Shown: positions 1 to 7,199 of the stretch, piece by piece
Layout: each line of letters begins with the position of its first letter
Position numbering within the stretch: position 1 is the stretch's first letter
Source: Dyella_B humi
Lineage (GTDB): Bacteria; Pseudomonadota; Gammaproteobacteria; Xanthomonadales; Rhodanobacteraceae
Assembly: GCF_044904605.1 (NCBI RefSeq)
Contig: NZ_JADIKI010000023.1
Span: 2,108,001-2,172,000, forward strand
DNA length: 64,000 nucleotides
Direction: 5' to 3'
The notes under the pieces: model-generated
Told to the model about the DNA's origin: nothing
What the model saw: only the letters and a program-made list of their open reading frames with translations
Database searches by the model: none
Position numbers and translations under genes: made by a program

Positions 1-261
1 GGCGATAGCATCAGTGAAGCGCTGGGCATCAATGACGAAGGCGTGATTGTCGGCGAGTCGTGCGGAGCCAACGGATGTCGCGCAGTGCTGTGGCGCCGCG
101 ATGGCGGCATCGTCGATCTCAATACGTTGGTCGCGCCGGGATACACCGACCAACTGGTGTATGCGAATGACATCAATGACGCGGGTGCGATCACTGGGCA
201 AGCGGTGAATGCGACGACAAATATTGCTTCGGCATTTCTAGCTTTGCCAGCTGGTCGCTAA
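1..261 (+). CDS. C-terminal end of a HAF-repeat extracellular protein (partial)
   Basis: The reading frame is open from the first base, so the 5' part lies outside the window. The visible 86 residues contain two copies of a short repeat of the type IND-x-G-x-I-x-G (INDEGVIVGES and INDAGAITGQA), each followed within about 30 residues by an aromatic or hydrophobic strand (RAVLWRRDG, ASAFLALP). This is the pattern of the HAF family of beta-propeller-like repeats found in secreted or surface proteins of proteobacteria. No function can be assigned from the tail alone. It ends in TAA and is followed by a hairpin. Confidence 0.6.
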   Translation, partial: GDSISEALGINDEGVIVGESCGANGCRAVLWRRDGGIVDLNTLVAPGYTDQLVYANDINDAGAITGQAVNATTNIASAFLALPAGR

Positions 262-679
262 GAAGAGCTTACCTGCTGTCAAGGTTCTGCCTCACACCTC
301 ACAAACGCATCGCAGATCGCTTTGTCATGGTCCTTTCCACAGAGGACCATGGCGAAGTGCTTGCTGCTGCGTGTGCTAAATCAAACCTCGAAGTCGAGTC
401 GGTTTTCTTAGCGTCTTCATAACTTAATTTTCGCTCTGGTTTGAAGAAAGAAACACATAATCCATTGCTCAATATCCGGCTCTGTATTCACCAGCGCTAC
501 GGTCGCCATTGCCAACATGGCGATGACCACTCAAGCGGCCATGGGAAGCACTTAGGAAGTGGATCTACGAAGAGGGGAAATCCACACCGTCCGAGCAAAA
601 TTAGACGCACGAGCGGCAAGGAAATCTCCATGCTCCATCAAGTGTCCGTCAAATCCGTTTTGGCGCTAGGAGCTCCATC
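262..679. other. 418-bp stretch without a convincing gene
   Basis: The stretch is AT-richer than the window average. It contains the hairpin at 326-351 and a possible promoter region for the downstream terpene synthase. A TTG-initiated frame from 441 to 683 overlaps the terpene synthase start as ATGA but has no recognisable domain or ribosome binding site, so I do not call it. A short frame ending in TAG at 568-570 (SATVAIANMAMTTQAAMGST) looks helical and could be a gene remnant. Confidence 0.5.
326..351. terminator. Hairpin downstream of the HAF-repeat gene
   Basis: CATGGTCCT (326-334) and AGGACCATG (343-351) form a perfect 9-bp stem with an 8-nt loop, 65 nt after the stop codon. There is no T-tract, so it may be an mRNA-stabilising hairpin rather than an intrinsic terminator. 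Confidence 0.4.
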
Positions 680-1690
680 ATGAACTATCCCTTGCCTCAA
701 CCATTACGCAGCATAGCGATTGCGCGCAATCGCCACACCGAGGCAGCACAGCGACATACACGACAGTGGACCATAAAGCAGGGCCTCGAACACTCGGAAC
801 ATACGGCTCACCAACTCGACATCTATTTGCCGGGCACGTATGCGGGATATATGTGGCCGCAAGCGTCACGCAACGATCTGTTTATTCTTTCTGATCTGAC
901 TGGATGGTTCAGCTGTCAGGACGACATTGCTGACGAAGATTTGAGTCAGGACCCGGTTGCCCTGGAGGCATCGCTGCACGAGGTATACCGCACAGCATTC
1001 GGTAGAGGTACAAAACCGGTCGGCGCACTCGGCGCAGGACTCGCGGATATCGTGCGACGCAGTGGCAAGCGAATGCCCGAACAGTGGAAACAACGTACTG
1101 CCGAACAATACGCCAGTTATCTGTTCCCTTGCGTGACTGCGGCCATACATCGTCTGCAGAAAACACAGCCAGGCGCTGAAGAATATGAAAGCATTTGGCG
1201 CAACGCCGGCGGCTTTCAGGTGTGTCATGAATTCACCTACTTCGAAAGGAACGTGCACTTGCCGTCCTTTCTTTACTACAGCGCCGCGTGGCAGGAGATT
1301 CGTCTCCTGAACCTGAATTTGCTGAAAGCCGTCAACGACCTGCTTTCTTTCAGCATCATGGAAAACCCTGATGAGGATATTTACAACCTGCTGACGCACC
1401 TGAGGCATAGCCGTGGGTATTCGCCGGACCGAGCGGCCTGTGAGGTTTCCAGGCGCCTTGAAGAATGGGCCGAGCGCTTCGAGCACGCCCAACTAGGATT
1501 GCCAAGGGCGTTGGACCAACTCAAATGCGACGATATCGTTCATGAACAAGCCTTGCGATGTGCCGAGGCATTCAAGCTGCAGTGGCACGGCAATATCGGA
1601 TGGCATCTGGAAGCCCCCCGTTATCGGGAGATTCGGTTCCAGCCACAGGAGGGTTCATTGAATGAAGTGCCGCCCCAATACTCAGACTAA
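680..1690 (+). CDS. Class I terpene synthase (terpene cyclase)
   Basis: 336-aa protein of the bacterial class I terpene synthase family, which ionises a prenyl diphosphate and cyclises the carbocation in the cytosol. The aspartate-rich motif is DDIADE (residues 81-86) and the second metal motif is NDLLSFSIME (219-228). A diphosphate-sensor arginine is plausible at R174, 45 residues before N219, with G178 in the effector position. An RY pair sits near the C-terminus (APRYREI, 312-318). The canonical NSE motif has its glutamate at position +8 from the Asn. Here +8 is Met227 and the Glu is at +9, one residue late. AGGAG at 669-673 precedes the ATG by a normal distance. The 3' end overlaps the convergent prenyl synthase gene by 9 bp. 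The product (mono-, sesqui- or diterpene) cannot be read from sequence. GC is lower than in neighbouring core genes, consistent with acquisition. Confidence 0.85.
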   Translation: MNYPLPQPLRSIAIARNRHTEAAQRHTRQWTIKQGLEHSEHTAHQLDIYLPGTYAGYMWPQASRNDLFILSDLTGWFSCQDDIADEDLSQDPVALEASLHEVYRTAFGRGTKPVGALGAGLADIVRRSGKRMPEQWKQRTAEQYASYLFPCVTAAIHRLQKTQPGAEEYESIWRNAGGFQVCHEFTYFERNVHLPSFLYYSAAWQEIRLLNLNLLKAVNDLLSFSIMENPDEDIYNLLTHLRHSRGYSPDRAACEVSRRLEEWAERFEHAQLGLPRALDQLKCDDIVHEQALRCAEAFKLQWHGNIGWHLEAPRYREIRFQPQEGSLNEVPPQYSD

Positions 1691-2635
1691 GCCTTCGTAA
1701 TAGTTGTCTTTTATCTGCTGCTCAAAACGAATGTTGCACAAAAAAGCACTTAACGGGGTGATATTTCGATCCGTGGAGAGGTCTCGTGCAAGATTTAGGT
1801 GCTGCAATATCTTTTCGTAGCTGGCATCCATCACCTTTTTTGCCTGGCTAAAGATGCCTGCGCGACCAAAGTCGACGATGATTTTTTGTTTCTGCTCGTC
1901 CGATCTTTTTTTCTTAATCAAGGGGCAGTCGGCTAAAATCATTAGGAATGATTTTGGTCCCTCGTCCAAATCCGGTGCAAATCCTTTTTTCTCGAAATGA
2001 GGGATGTGGTTGATATCGCAGTAGTCATTGACGTAGCGATAATAAACAGCAAGCTCTAGCATCAGCGCTTTGAGTTCGACGTACAGTCTCTCGGAAAGAG
2101 GCTTCAATAACTGGCAAAAATCCAGGATAAGCACGAAGAAACAGCCGGTGTTTGTTTCAGCAATAAAACGATACTCTTCCATGGTCGGCAGCGCCGAGCC
2201 TTCGCTGACTTGTGTATCGAGGTATTGCCCCATATGCAGTGCCTCAAGACTCTTGAGGCCGACCTCAAGCAGATCGACGCGTTCTAATTTCGCCAAGAGT
2301 TGCAATCCGTGGACGTATCCGTGCATGCCGCAGTTAAGCGCGGCGCCCACTCCAAATGCCATCCACACTGAGGGAGCGCCGCGGCGAACTTCGCTCTGGT
2401 CGACAATGTCATCATGAATTAACGACGCCGCATTGAATTTCTCAACGACCTCGCATAGCAAATTGGCCTGCCGCTCGCCAATTCCGAAGAGTGAGGCCAT
2501 GGCATGCGTCAATTCTGTCCGAATTTTCTTGCCCCCTTGTCGCTCCTGATAGTCGAAAGGATCCACCCATCGCTTTTTGGCCAGCGCGTACCGTGCATCC
2601 TCTGAAACCATCGTTGTCAGAAGTGGCCCAGTCAT
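1682..2635 (-). CDS. Polyprenyl diphosphate synthase, divergent
   Basis: 317-aa all-helical trans-prenyltransferase (FPP/GGPP synthase family) that would condense IPP with allylic diphosphates. It has GGKKIR (34-39, usually GGKRxR), the first Asp-rich motif DDIVD (75-79) followed by VRRG, and a second Asp-rich motif NDYCD (203-207) whose first Asp is Asn. Ala and Ser, not aromatics, occupy positions -5 and -4 before the first motif. The motif also has no two-residue insertion. By family rules this argues against a plain FPP synthase and for a C20 or longer product, but the altered motifs make that tentative. It lies tail to tail with the terpene synthase and probably supplies its substrate (inference). 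AGGGAG precedes the ATG. The gene is AT-rich relative to its surroundings. It could instead be a duplicated, specialised copy of a housekeeping synthase. Confidence 0.8.
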   Translation of the reverse strand: MTGPLLTTMVSEDARYALAKKRWVDPFDYQERQGGKKIRTELTHAMASLFGIGERQANLLCEVVEKFNAASLIHDDIVDQSEVRRGAPSVWMAFGVGAALNCGMHGYVHGLQLLAKLERVDLLEVGLKSLEALHMGQYLDTQVSEGSALPTMEEYRFIAETNTGCFFVLILDFCQLLKPLSERLYVELKALMLELAVYYRYVNDYCDINHIPHFEKKGFAPDLDEGPKSFLMILADCPLIKKKRSDEQKQKIIVDFGRAGIFSQAKKVMDASYEKILQHLNLARDLSTDRNITPLSAFLCNIRFEQQIKDNYYEGLV

Positions 2636-2761
2636 TTTGGTATCTCCCTATAGCGATCCCTGGCTTTCAGACGTCAAGAAAGGGTGCATCAACTATCAAG
2701 AGCCGTCTTGGCGCTCTAGTGAGAGACATGCTGGGTGGGGCAAGCGCCAGGCCCTACCCGA

Positions 2762-2789
2762 AACCCTCCCCTGCAAACAGGGGAGGGTT
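2762..2789. terminator. Strong hairpin downstream of hppA
   Basis: AACCCTCCCCTG (2762-2773) pairs perfectly with CAGGGGAGGGTT (2778-2789) around a CAAA loop. On the minus strand it follows the hppA stop by about 15 nt and is followed by TTT. The core resembles the CCCTCTCCCC palindromes elsewhere in the window. Confidence 0.6.
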
Positions 2790-2804
2790 AGTTCATCGTG
2801 GTAT

Positions 2805-4832
2805 TTACAGCAGCGGAATCAACAGTAGCGCCACGATGTTGATGATTTTGATCAGCGGATTCACCGCCGGCCCTGCGGTGTCCTTGTAGGGATCGCCCAC
2901 GGTGTCACCGGTAACGGCCGCCTTGTGCGCATCGGAACCCTTGCCGCCGAAGTTGCCATCCTCGATGTACTTCTTGGCGTTGTCCCAAGCGCCGCCGCCA
3001 GTGGTCATGGAGATGGCCACGAACAAGCCGGTGACGATGGTGCCGATCAGCATGCCGCCCAGCGCCACCGGGCCGAGCACGAAGCCGACGATAATCGGTA
3101 CCAGCACTGGTAACAGTGAAGGAATCAGCATTTCTTGGATTGCCGATTTGGTCAGCATGTCCACCGCGCGCGAGTAATCCGGCTTGGTGGTGCCTTCCAT
3201 GATGCCGGCGATCTCGCGGAACTGGCGACGCACTTCTTCCACCACGGCGCCAGCGGCGCGACCCACCGCTTCCATCGCCATAGCGCCGAACAGGTACGGA
3301 ATCAGGCCGCCGATCAGCAAGCCCACGATCACGCGATGGTCGGAAAGATCGAAGGTGTAGACCGTGCCCGCATGCTCCAGCGACAGGCGATGCGTGTAGT
3401 CGGCGAATAGCACCAGCGCAGCCAGGCCAGCCGAACCGATCGCATAACCCTTGGTGACCGCCTTGGTGGTGTTGCCGACCGCATCGAGCGGATCGGTGAC
3501 ACCGCGTACGTCCGGCGGCAGGTCGGCCATTTCGGCGATGCCGCCGGCGTTGTCGGTGATCGGGCCGTATGCATCGAGTGCGACCACCATGCCGGTCATC
3601 GACAGCATCGCAGTGGCCGCGACGGCAATGCCGTACAGGCCGGCCAGCGCGTAGGCGCCCCAGATCGCCGCACACACCGCCAATACCGGCAGCGTGGTCG
3701 ATTTCATCGACACGCCCAGACCCGCGATGATGTTGGTGGCATGGCCGGTGGTCGACGACTTCGCCACGTGACGTACCGGCGCGTATTCGGTGGCGGTGTA
3801 GTACTCGGTGATCACCACGATCACGCCCGTCAGCACCAGGCCAATCAGCGCGCTGCCGTAGATGCGGGTGACGCCTAGCGTGGCATCGGCCATCAACGCC
3901 TTGGTGATGGGCCAGAACGCGATCGCCGCCAGCACGGCAGAAACCATCACGCCCATGTACAGCGCGCTCATGATTTTTGCACCAGCGCGGGCTCGCACGA
4001 AGAAGGTGCCGATGACCGAGGCGATGATCGAGGCGCCGCCCAGCAGCAATGGATAAAGCACCGCGTTTACGCCGGCCTGTTCGCCCACCACGCCACCGAG
4101 CAGCATGCTGGCGATCAGCGTCACCGCGTAGGTTTCGAACAGGTCGGCGGCCATGCCGGCGCAGTCGCCCACGTTGTCACCCACGTTGTCGGCGATCACT
4201 GCGGGATTGCGCGGGTCGTCCTCCGGAATGCCGGCTTCCACCTTGCCGACCAAGTCCGCGCCCACGTCCGCACCTTTGGTGAAGATGCCGCCGCCGAGAC
4301 GCGCGAAGATCGAGATCAGTGAAGAACCGAACGCCAGCCCCACCATCGCGTGCAAGGCGCGGCCGTTGTCATAGCCCATATGCGTGAGCACCGTGAAATA
4401 GCCGGCCACGCCGAGCAGGGCCAGGCCTACCACCAGCATGCCGGTGATCGCGCCGCCGCGGAATGCCACGTTCAGGGCGGCAGCCAGTCCATGACGTGCC
4501 GCTTCAGCGGTGCGCACGTTGGCGCGCACCGATACGTTCATGCCGATGTAGCCGGTGGCGCCGGACAGCACAGCACCGATCGCGAAGCCTATGGCCGTGC
4601 CCCAGTCCAGGGCGAACCCGATGATGACCAGCAGCACCACGCCCACAAGCGCGATCGTGCGGTACTGGCGGTTGAGGTAGGCACGTGCGCCTTCCTGGAT
4701 AGCCGAGGCGATCTCTTGCATGCGTTCGTTGCCCGGCGACTTCGCCAGCACCCAACGCACAGAAAATGCCCCGTACAAAATCGCCACGACCGCGCAAGCC
4801 AACGCGATCCACAAGCCATACTGCTGCAGCAT
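2805..4832 (-). CDS. hppA: K+-independent proton-translocating membrane pyrophosphatase
   Basis: 675-aa polytopic inner-membrane protein that couples hydrolysis of PPi to proton export. The PPi/Mg site is clear: GADVGADLVGKVE (187-199) and DNVGDNVGD (215-223). The subfamily signature GNTTKAVTKGYAIGS (453-467) carries Lys457 and Thr460 at the positions that are Lys/Thr in K+-independent H+-PPases and Ala in K+-dependent ones, so this should not need potassium. GGGAGG lies just before the ATG. It is downstream of and on the same strand as the PPi-dependent phosphofructokinase, separated by 260 bp with two palindromic repeats. The pairing suggests a shared PPi economy: the kinase reaction is reversible with PPi and the pump makes or uses PPi. 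Confidence 0.97.
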   Translation of the reverse strand: MLQQYGLWIALACAVVAILYGAFSVRWVLAKSPGNERMQEIASAIQEGARAYLNRQYRTIALVGVVLLVIIGFALDWGTAIGFAIGAVLSGATGYIGMNVSVRANVRTAEAARHGLAAALNVAFRGGAITGMLVVGLALLGVAGYFTVLTHMGYDNGRALHAMVGLAFGSSLISIFARLGGGIFTKGADVGADLVGKVEAGIPEDDPRNPAVIADNVGDNVGDCAGMAADLFETYAVTLIASMLLGGVVGEQAGVNAVLYPLLLGGASIIASVIGTFFVRARAGAKIMSALYMGVMVSAVLAAIAFWPITKALMADATLGVTRIYGSALIGLVLTGVIVVITEYYTATEYAPVRHVAKSSTTGHATNIIAGLGVSMKSTTLPVLAVCAAIWGAYALAGLYGIAVAATAMLSMTGMVVALDAYGPITDNAGGIAEMADLPPDVRGVTDPLDAVGNTTKAVTKGYAIGSAGLAALVLFADYTHRLSLEHAGTVYTFDLSDHRVIVGLLIGGLIPYLFGAMAMEAVGRAAGAVVEEVRRQFREIAGIMEGTTKPDYSRAVDMLTKSAIQEMLIPSLLPVLVPIIVGFVLGPVALGGMLIGTIVTGLFVAISMTTGGGAWDNAKKYIEDGNFGGKGSDAHKAAVTGDTVGDPYKDTAGPAVNPLIKIINIVALLLIPLL

Positions 4833-4937
4833 CGGTGCCTCCCCTCAAGTTGTGTCGACCGTCCAGAATGGGACGGTTCGGGCCGAGTATAGGCAGAGCT
4901 TGTGTGATGAAACGTTGTGCGTTGCAGCGCCTTGGTT

Positions 4938-4974
4938 CCCTCTCCCCTTCGGGGAGAGGGCTAGGGTGAGGGGA
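4938..4974 (+). repeat. REP-like palindromic repeat, copy 1 of an inverted pair
   Basis: CCCTCTCCCC (4938-4947) and GGGGAGAGGG (4951-4960) form a 10-bp stem with a TTC loop, followed by a tail CTAGGGTGAGGGGA. Copy 2 lies at 5033-5071 in opposite orientation, giving a BIME-like arrangement between pfp and hppA. Shorter relatives occur at 7157-7175 and 2762-2789. Confidence 0.8.
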
Positions 4975-5032
4975 CAATCTAGCGACGCAGGTGATTCTTG
5001 CGTTGCTCTTATCAAAGAGTGAGGCGAGCCTT

Positions 5033-5071
5033 GGCCCCTCACCCCCAACCCTCTCCCCGGAGGGGAGAGGG
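5033..5071 (-). repeat. REP-like palindromic repeat, copy 2 of an inverted pair
   Basis: CCCTCTCCCC (5049-5058), loop GGA, GGGGAGAGGG (5062-5071), preceded by CCCCTCACCCCC. That tail is the reverse complement of the GGGTGAGGGG tail of copy 1. The two copies face each other across about 60 bp. It lies about 20 nt beyond the pfp stop and may also end transcription or stabilise mRNA. Confidence 0.8.
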
Positions 5072-5091
5072 TGTTACCGGCTTACTACGTT

Positions 5092-6363
5092 TTAGCGCGC
5101 GAATTCCGGCAACTTCTTCTCTACCACCACATTCTTCAACTGCACATACTTCGGCAAGCCATCGCGCCCATACGGCGGTGGCGCCTCGCCTTGGATCAGT
5201 GGCGCGAGATAGCGCCGCGCAGCGGGCGTGATGCCGAAGCCATCGCGTGTGAGGAAGTTCTTCGGCATCTTCTTCTCGTGGTTGGCGATCTTTTCCAGCG
5301 GCGCCGGTTCCAGCTTCCAGCGATACGGCGTATCGGAGGTGCGCACGATCACCGGCATCACTGCGTTCATACCGGCCAACGCGTAATCCACCGCGGCTTT
5401 GCCGACGGCATAGGCTTGGTCGGCATCGGTCTTCGAAGCCATGTGGCGTGCGGAACGCTGCAGGTAGTCGGGCAACGCCCAGTGATACTTGTAGCCGAGC
5501 TTCTCCTTCACGAGTGCAGCCAGCACCGGCGCTACGCCGCCGAGTTGCGTGTGGCCGAATGCGTCGCGCGTACCCGCTTCGGCTAGGAACTGACCCTCGG
5601 CATTCCGGATGCCCTCGGAAGCGACCACCGTACACCAACCCACGCGCTCCACCGTGGCCTTCACTTTTTCGAGAAAGGCGGCTTCGTCGAACACCCGCTC
5701 GGGGAACAGGATAATGTGCGGCGGCGCATCCGCTCCTTCGCCTGCAAGGCCTGAGGCAGCAGCGATCCAGCCCGCGTGACGGCCCATCACTTCCAGGATG
5801 AATACCTTGGTGGAGGTATCGGCCATGGAGGCTACGTCCAGACTCGCTTCCAGCGTGGACACGGCCGTGTACTTCGCCACCGAGCCGAAGCCGGGACAGC
5901 AGTCGGTTACGGCCAGGTCGTTGTCCACCGTCTTAGGCACGCCGATGCAACGAATGTCGTAATCCATCGCTTTGCCGAGCTGGGAAATCTTCAGCGCCGT
6001 ATCGGCCGAATCATTGCCGCCGTTGTAGAGAAACCAGCGGATGTCATGCGCGCGGAGTACTTCGATCAGCCGCTCGTATTCGGCGCGATTGGCGTCCAGC
6101 GATTTCAGCTTGTAGCGGCAGGACCCGAACGCACCACCCGGCGTGTGCCTCAGCGCGGCGATGGCGGCGGCGGTTTCTTTGGTGGTATCGATCAGCTCCT
6201 CGCGCAGCGCGCCCAGGATGCCGTTGTGTGCCGCATACACCGGAATGCGGTGCGCACGGGCTGTCTGGATCACACCGGCGGCGGTCGCATTGATCACGGC
6301 AGTCACGCCGCCAGACTGGGCATACAGCAGGCGGCCGCTGGCCGGCCGGGCTTTGGACTTCAT
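5092..6363 (-). CDS. pfp: Pyrophosphate-dependent 6-phosphofructokinase
   Basis: 423-aa cytosolic enzyme that interconverts fructose 6-phosphate and fructose 1,6-bisphosphate with PPi as phosphoryl donor. Two diagnostic positions point to PPi rather than ATP. GGND (115-118) has Asp where ATP enzymes have Gly. PKTVDND (143-149) has Lys where ATP enzymes have Gly. MGRHAGW (193-199) is the conserved sugar-phosphate motif. I place the start at ATG 6363 because GGAGAG lies 7-12 nt upstream; an upstream in-frame TTG at 6390 has no such site. Together with hppA downstream it forms a pyrophosphate module. In methanotrophs the same two genes are known to be cotranscribed, and here cotranscription is likely but unproven. 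Confidence 0.93.
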   Translation of the reverse strand: MKSKARPASGRLLYAQSGGVTAVINATAAGVIQTARAHRIPVYAAHNGILGALREELIDTTKETAAAIAALRHTPGGAFGSCRYKLKSLDANRAEYERLIEVLRAHDIRWFLYNGGNDSADTALKISQLGKAMDYDIRCIGVPKTVDNDLAVTDCCPGFGSVAKYTAVSTLEASLDVASMADTSTKVFILEVMGRHAGWIAAASGLAGEGADAPPHIILFPERVFDEAAFLEKVKATVERVGWCTVVASEGIRNAEGQFLAEAGTRDAFGHTQLGGVAPVLAALVKEKLGYKYHWALPDYLQRSARHMASKTDADQAYAVGKAAVDYALAGMNAVMPVIVRTSDTPYRWKLEPAPLEKIANHEKKMPKNFLTRDGFGITPAARRYLAPLIQGEAPPPYGRDGLPKYVQLKNVVVEKKLPEFAR

Positions 6364-6554
6364 AAGGCGCTCTCCGTAGGCGTGTGACAATTCGGCTTCA
6401 ATCTTGGATCACATATTTATCAAGCAGTTGGCGTGAATTTGAGGCGTGCGTCGTTTGACGCCACCCCCCGCAGACGCTACCTTGATCGGCATTCATCTAA
6501 GGAATCCCTGGGAATGCCGCAGTGTGCGGCAGAACTTGGGATCTGTGGAGTTCT

Positions 6555-7139
6555 ATGCGACTTGTCCTCCTTGGCGCGCCCGGCTCGGGCAAGGGTACCC
6601 AGGCAGCTCGGCTGAAGGCCGATCTCGGCGTGCCGCACATTTCCACCGGCGACATGCTGCGCGCAGCGGTGAAAGCGGGCACGCCGCTTGGCGTGAAGGC
6701 GAAGGCGGTGATGGATGCCGGCCAGCTAGTGTCCGATGACATCCTGCTTGGCATGCTGGAAGAGCGCCTGGCGGAAGCCGACGTGCGCTCCGGGTTCATC
6801 CTCGACGGCTATCCGCGCAACCTCGCGCAGGCCGATGCGCTGGATCACCTGCTCACCAAGATCGGCCAGCCGCTCGATACAGTGGTAAAGCTCGAAGTGC
6901 CGAGCGAAGTGATCATCAAGCGCTGCGAAATCCGCTTCGCCGCCGAGCATCGCAAGGACGACGACCCGGTGGTGGTGCGCGATCGCCTGAAGGTGTATGC
7001 GGAGCAGACCGCACCGGTTGCCGATTTCTACGTCCGCCGCGGCAAGCTGCAGGTGGTGGACGGCGTGGGTGAGTTGGATGAGGTCACGGCGCGCGTCAAG
7101 CGTGCGCTGTCCAATGAGGCAGCTGCGGCGAACGGTTGA
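6555..7139 (+). CDS. adk: Adenylate kinase (short-LID type)
   Basis: 194-aa cytosolic phosphotransferase making 2 ADP from ATP and AMP. The P-loop is GAPGSGKGT near the N-terminus, the AMP-binding segment is STGDMLR, and DGYPRN carries the family Asp-Gly-(Y/F)-Pro-Arg. The LID domain is reduced to a few residues around the segment ending in RKDDDP, with no zinc-type cysteines. This explains the length below the 214 aa of E. coli Adk and matches the Xanthomonas type. The chosen ATG follows GTGGAG by 4 nt. The gene is divergent from pfp. Confidence 0.95.
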   Translation: MRLVLLGAPGSGKGTQAARLKADLGVPHISTGDMLRAAVKAGTPLGVKAKAVMDAGQLVSDDILLGMLEERLAEADVRSGFILDGYPRNLAQADALDHLLTKIGQPLDTVVKLEVPSEVIIKRCEIRFAAEHRKDDDPVVVRDRLKVYAEQTAPVADFYVRRGKLQVVDGVGELDEVTARVKRALSNEAAAANG

Positions 7140-7156
7140 GCCTGCTACTCAGCATT

Positions 7157-7175
7157 CCTCTCCCGAAGGGAGAGG
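7157..7175. repeat. Short REP-like palindrome
   Basis: CCTCTCCC (7157-7164), loop GAA, GGGAGAGG (7168-7175). It has the same core as the 4938 and 5033 repeats and lies 18 nt after adk. Confidence 0.6.
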
Positions 7176-7199
7176 TGCTTAAGATCACACGAGCCATTC

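Noticed and set aside
441..683. 80-codon TTG-initiated frame overlapping the terpene synthase start as ATGA
   Set aside because: No ribosome binding site, no domain, His/Ser/Arg-rich composition like random sequence; overlap alone is weak evidence.
6364..6390. TTG start at 6390 for the PPi-phosphofructokinase
   Set aside because: GGAGAG lies between it and ATG 6363 and serves the latter.
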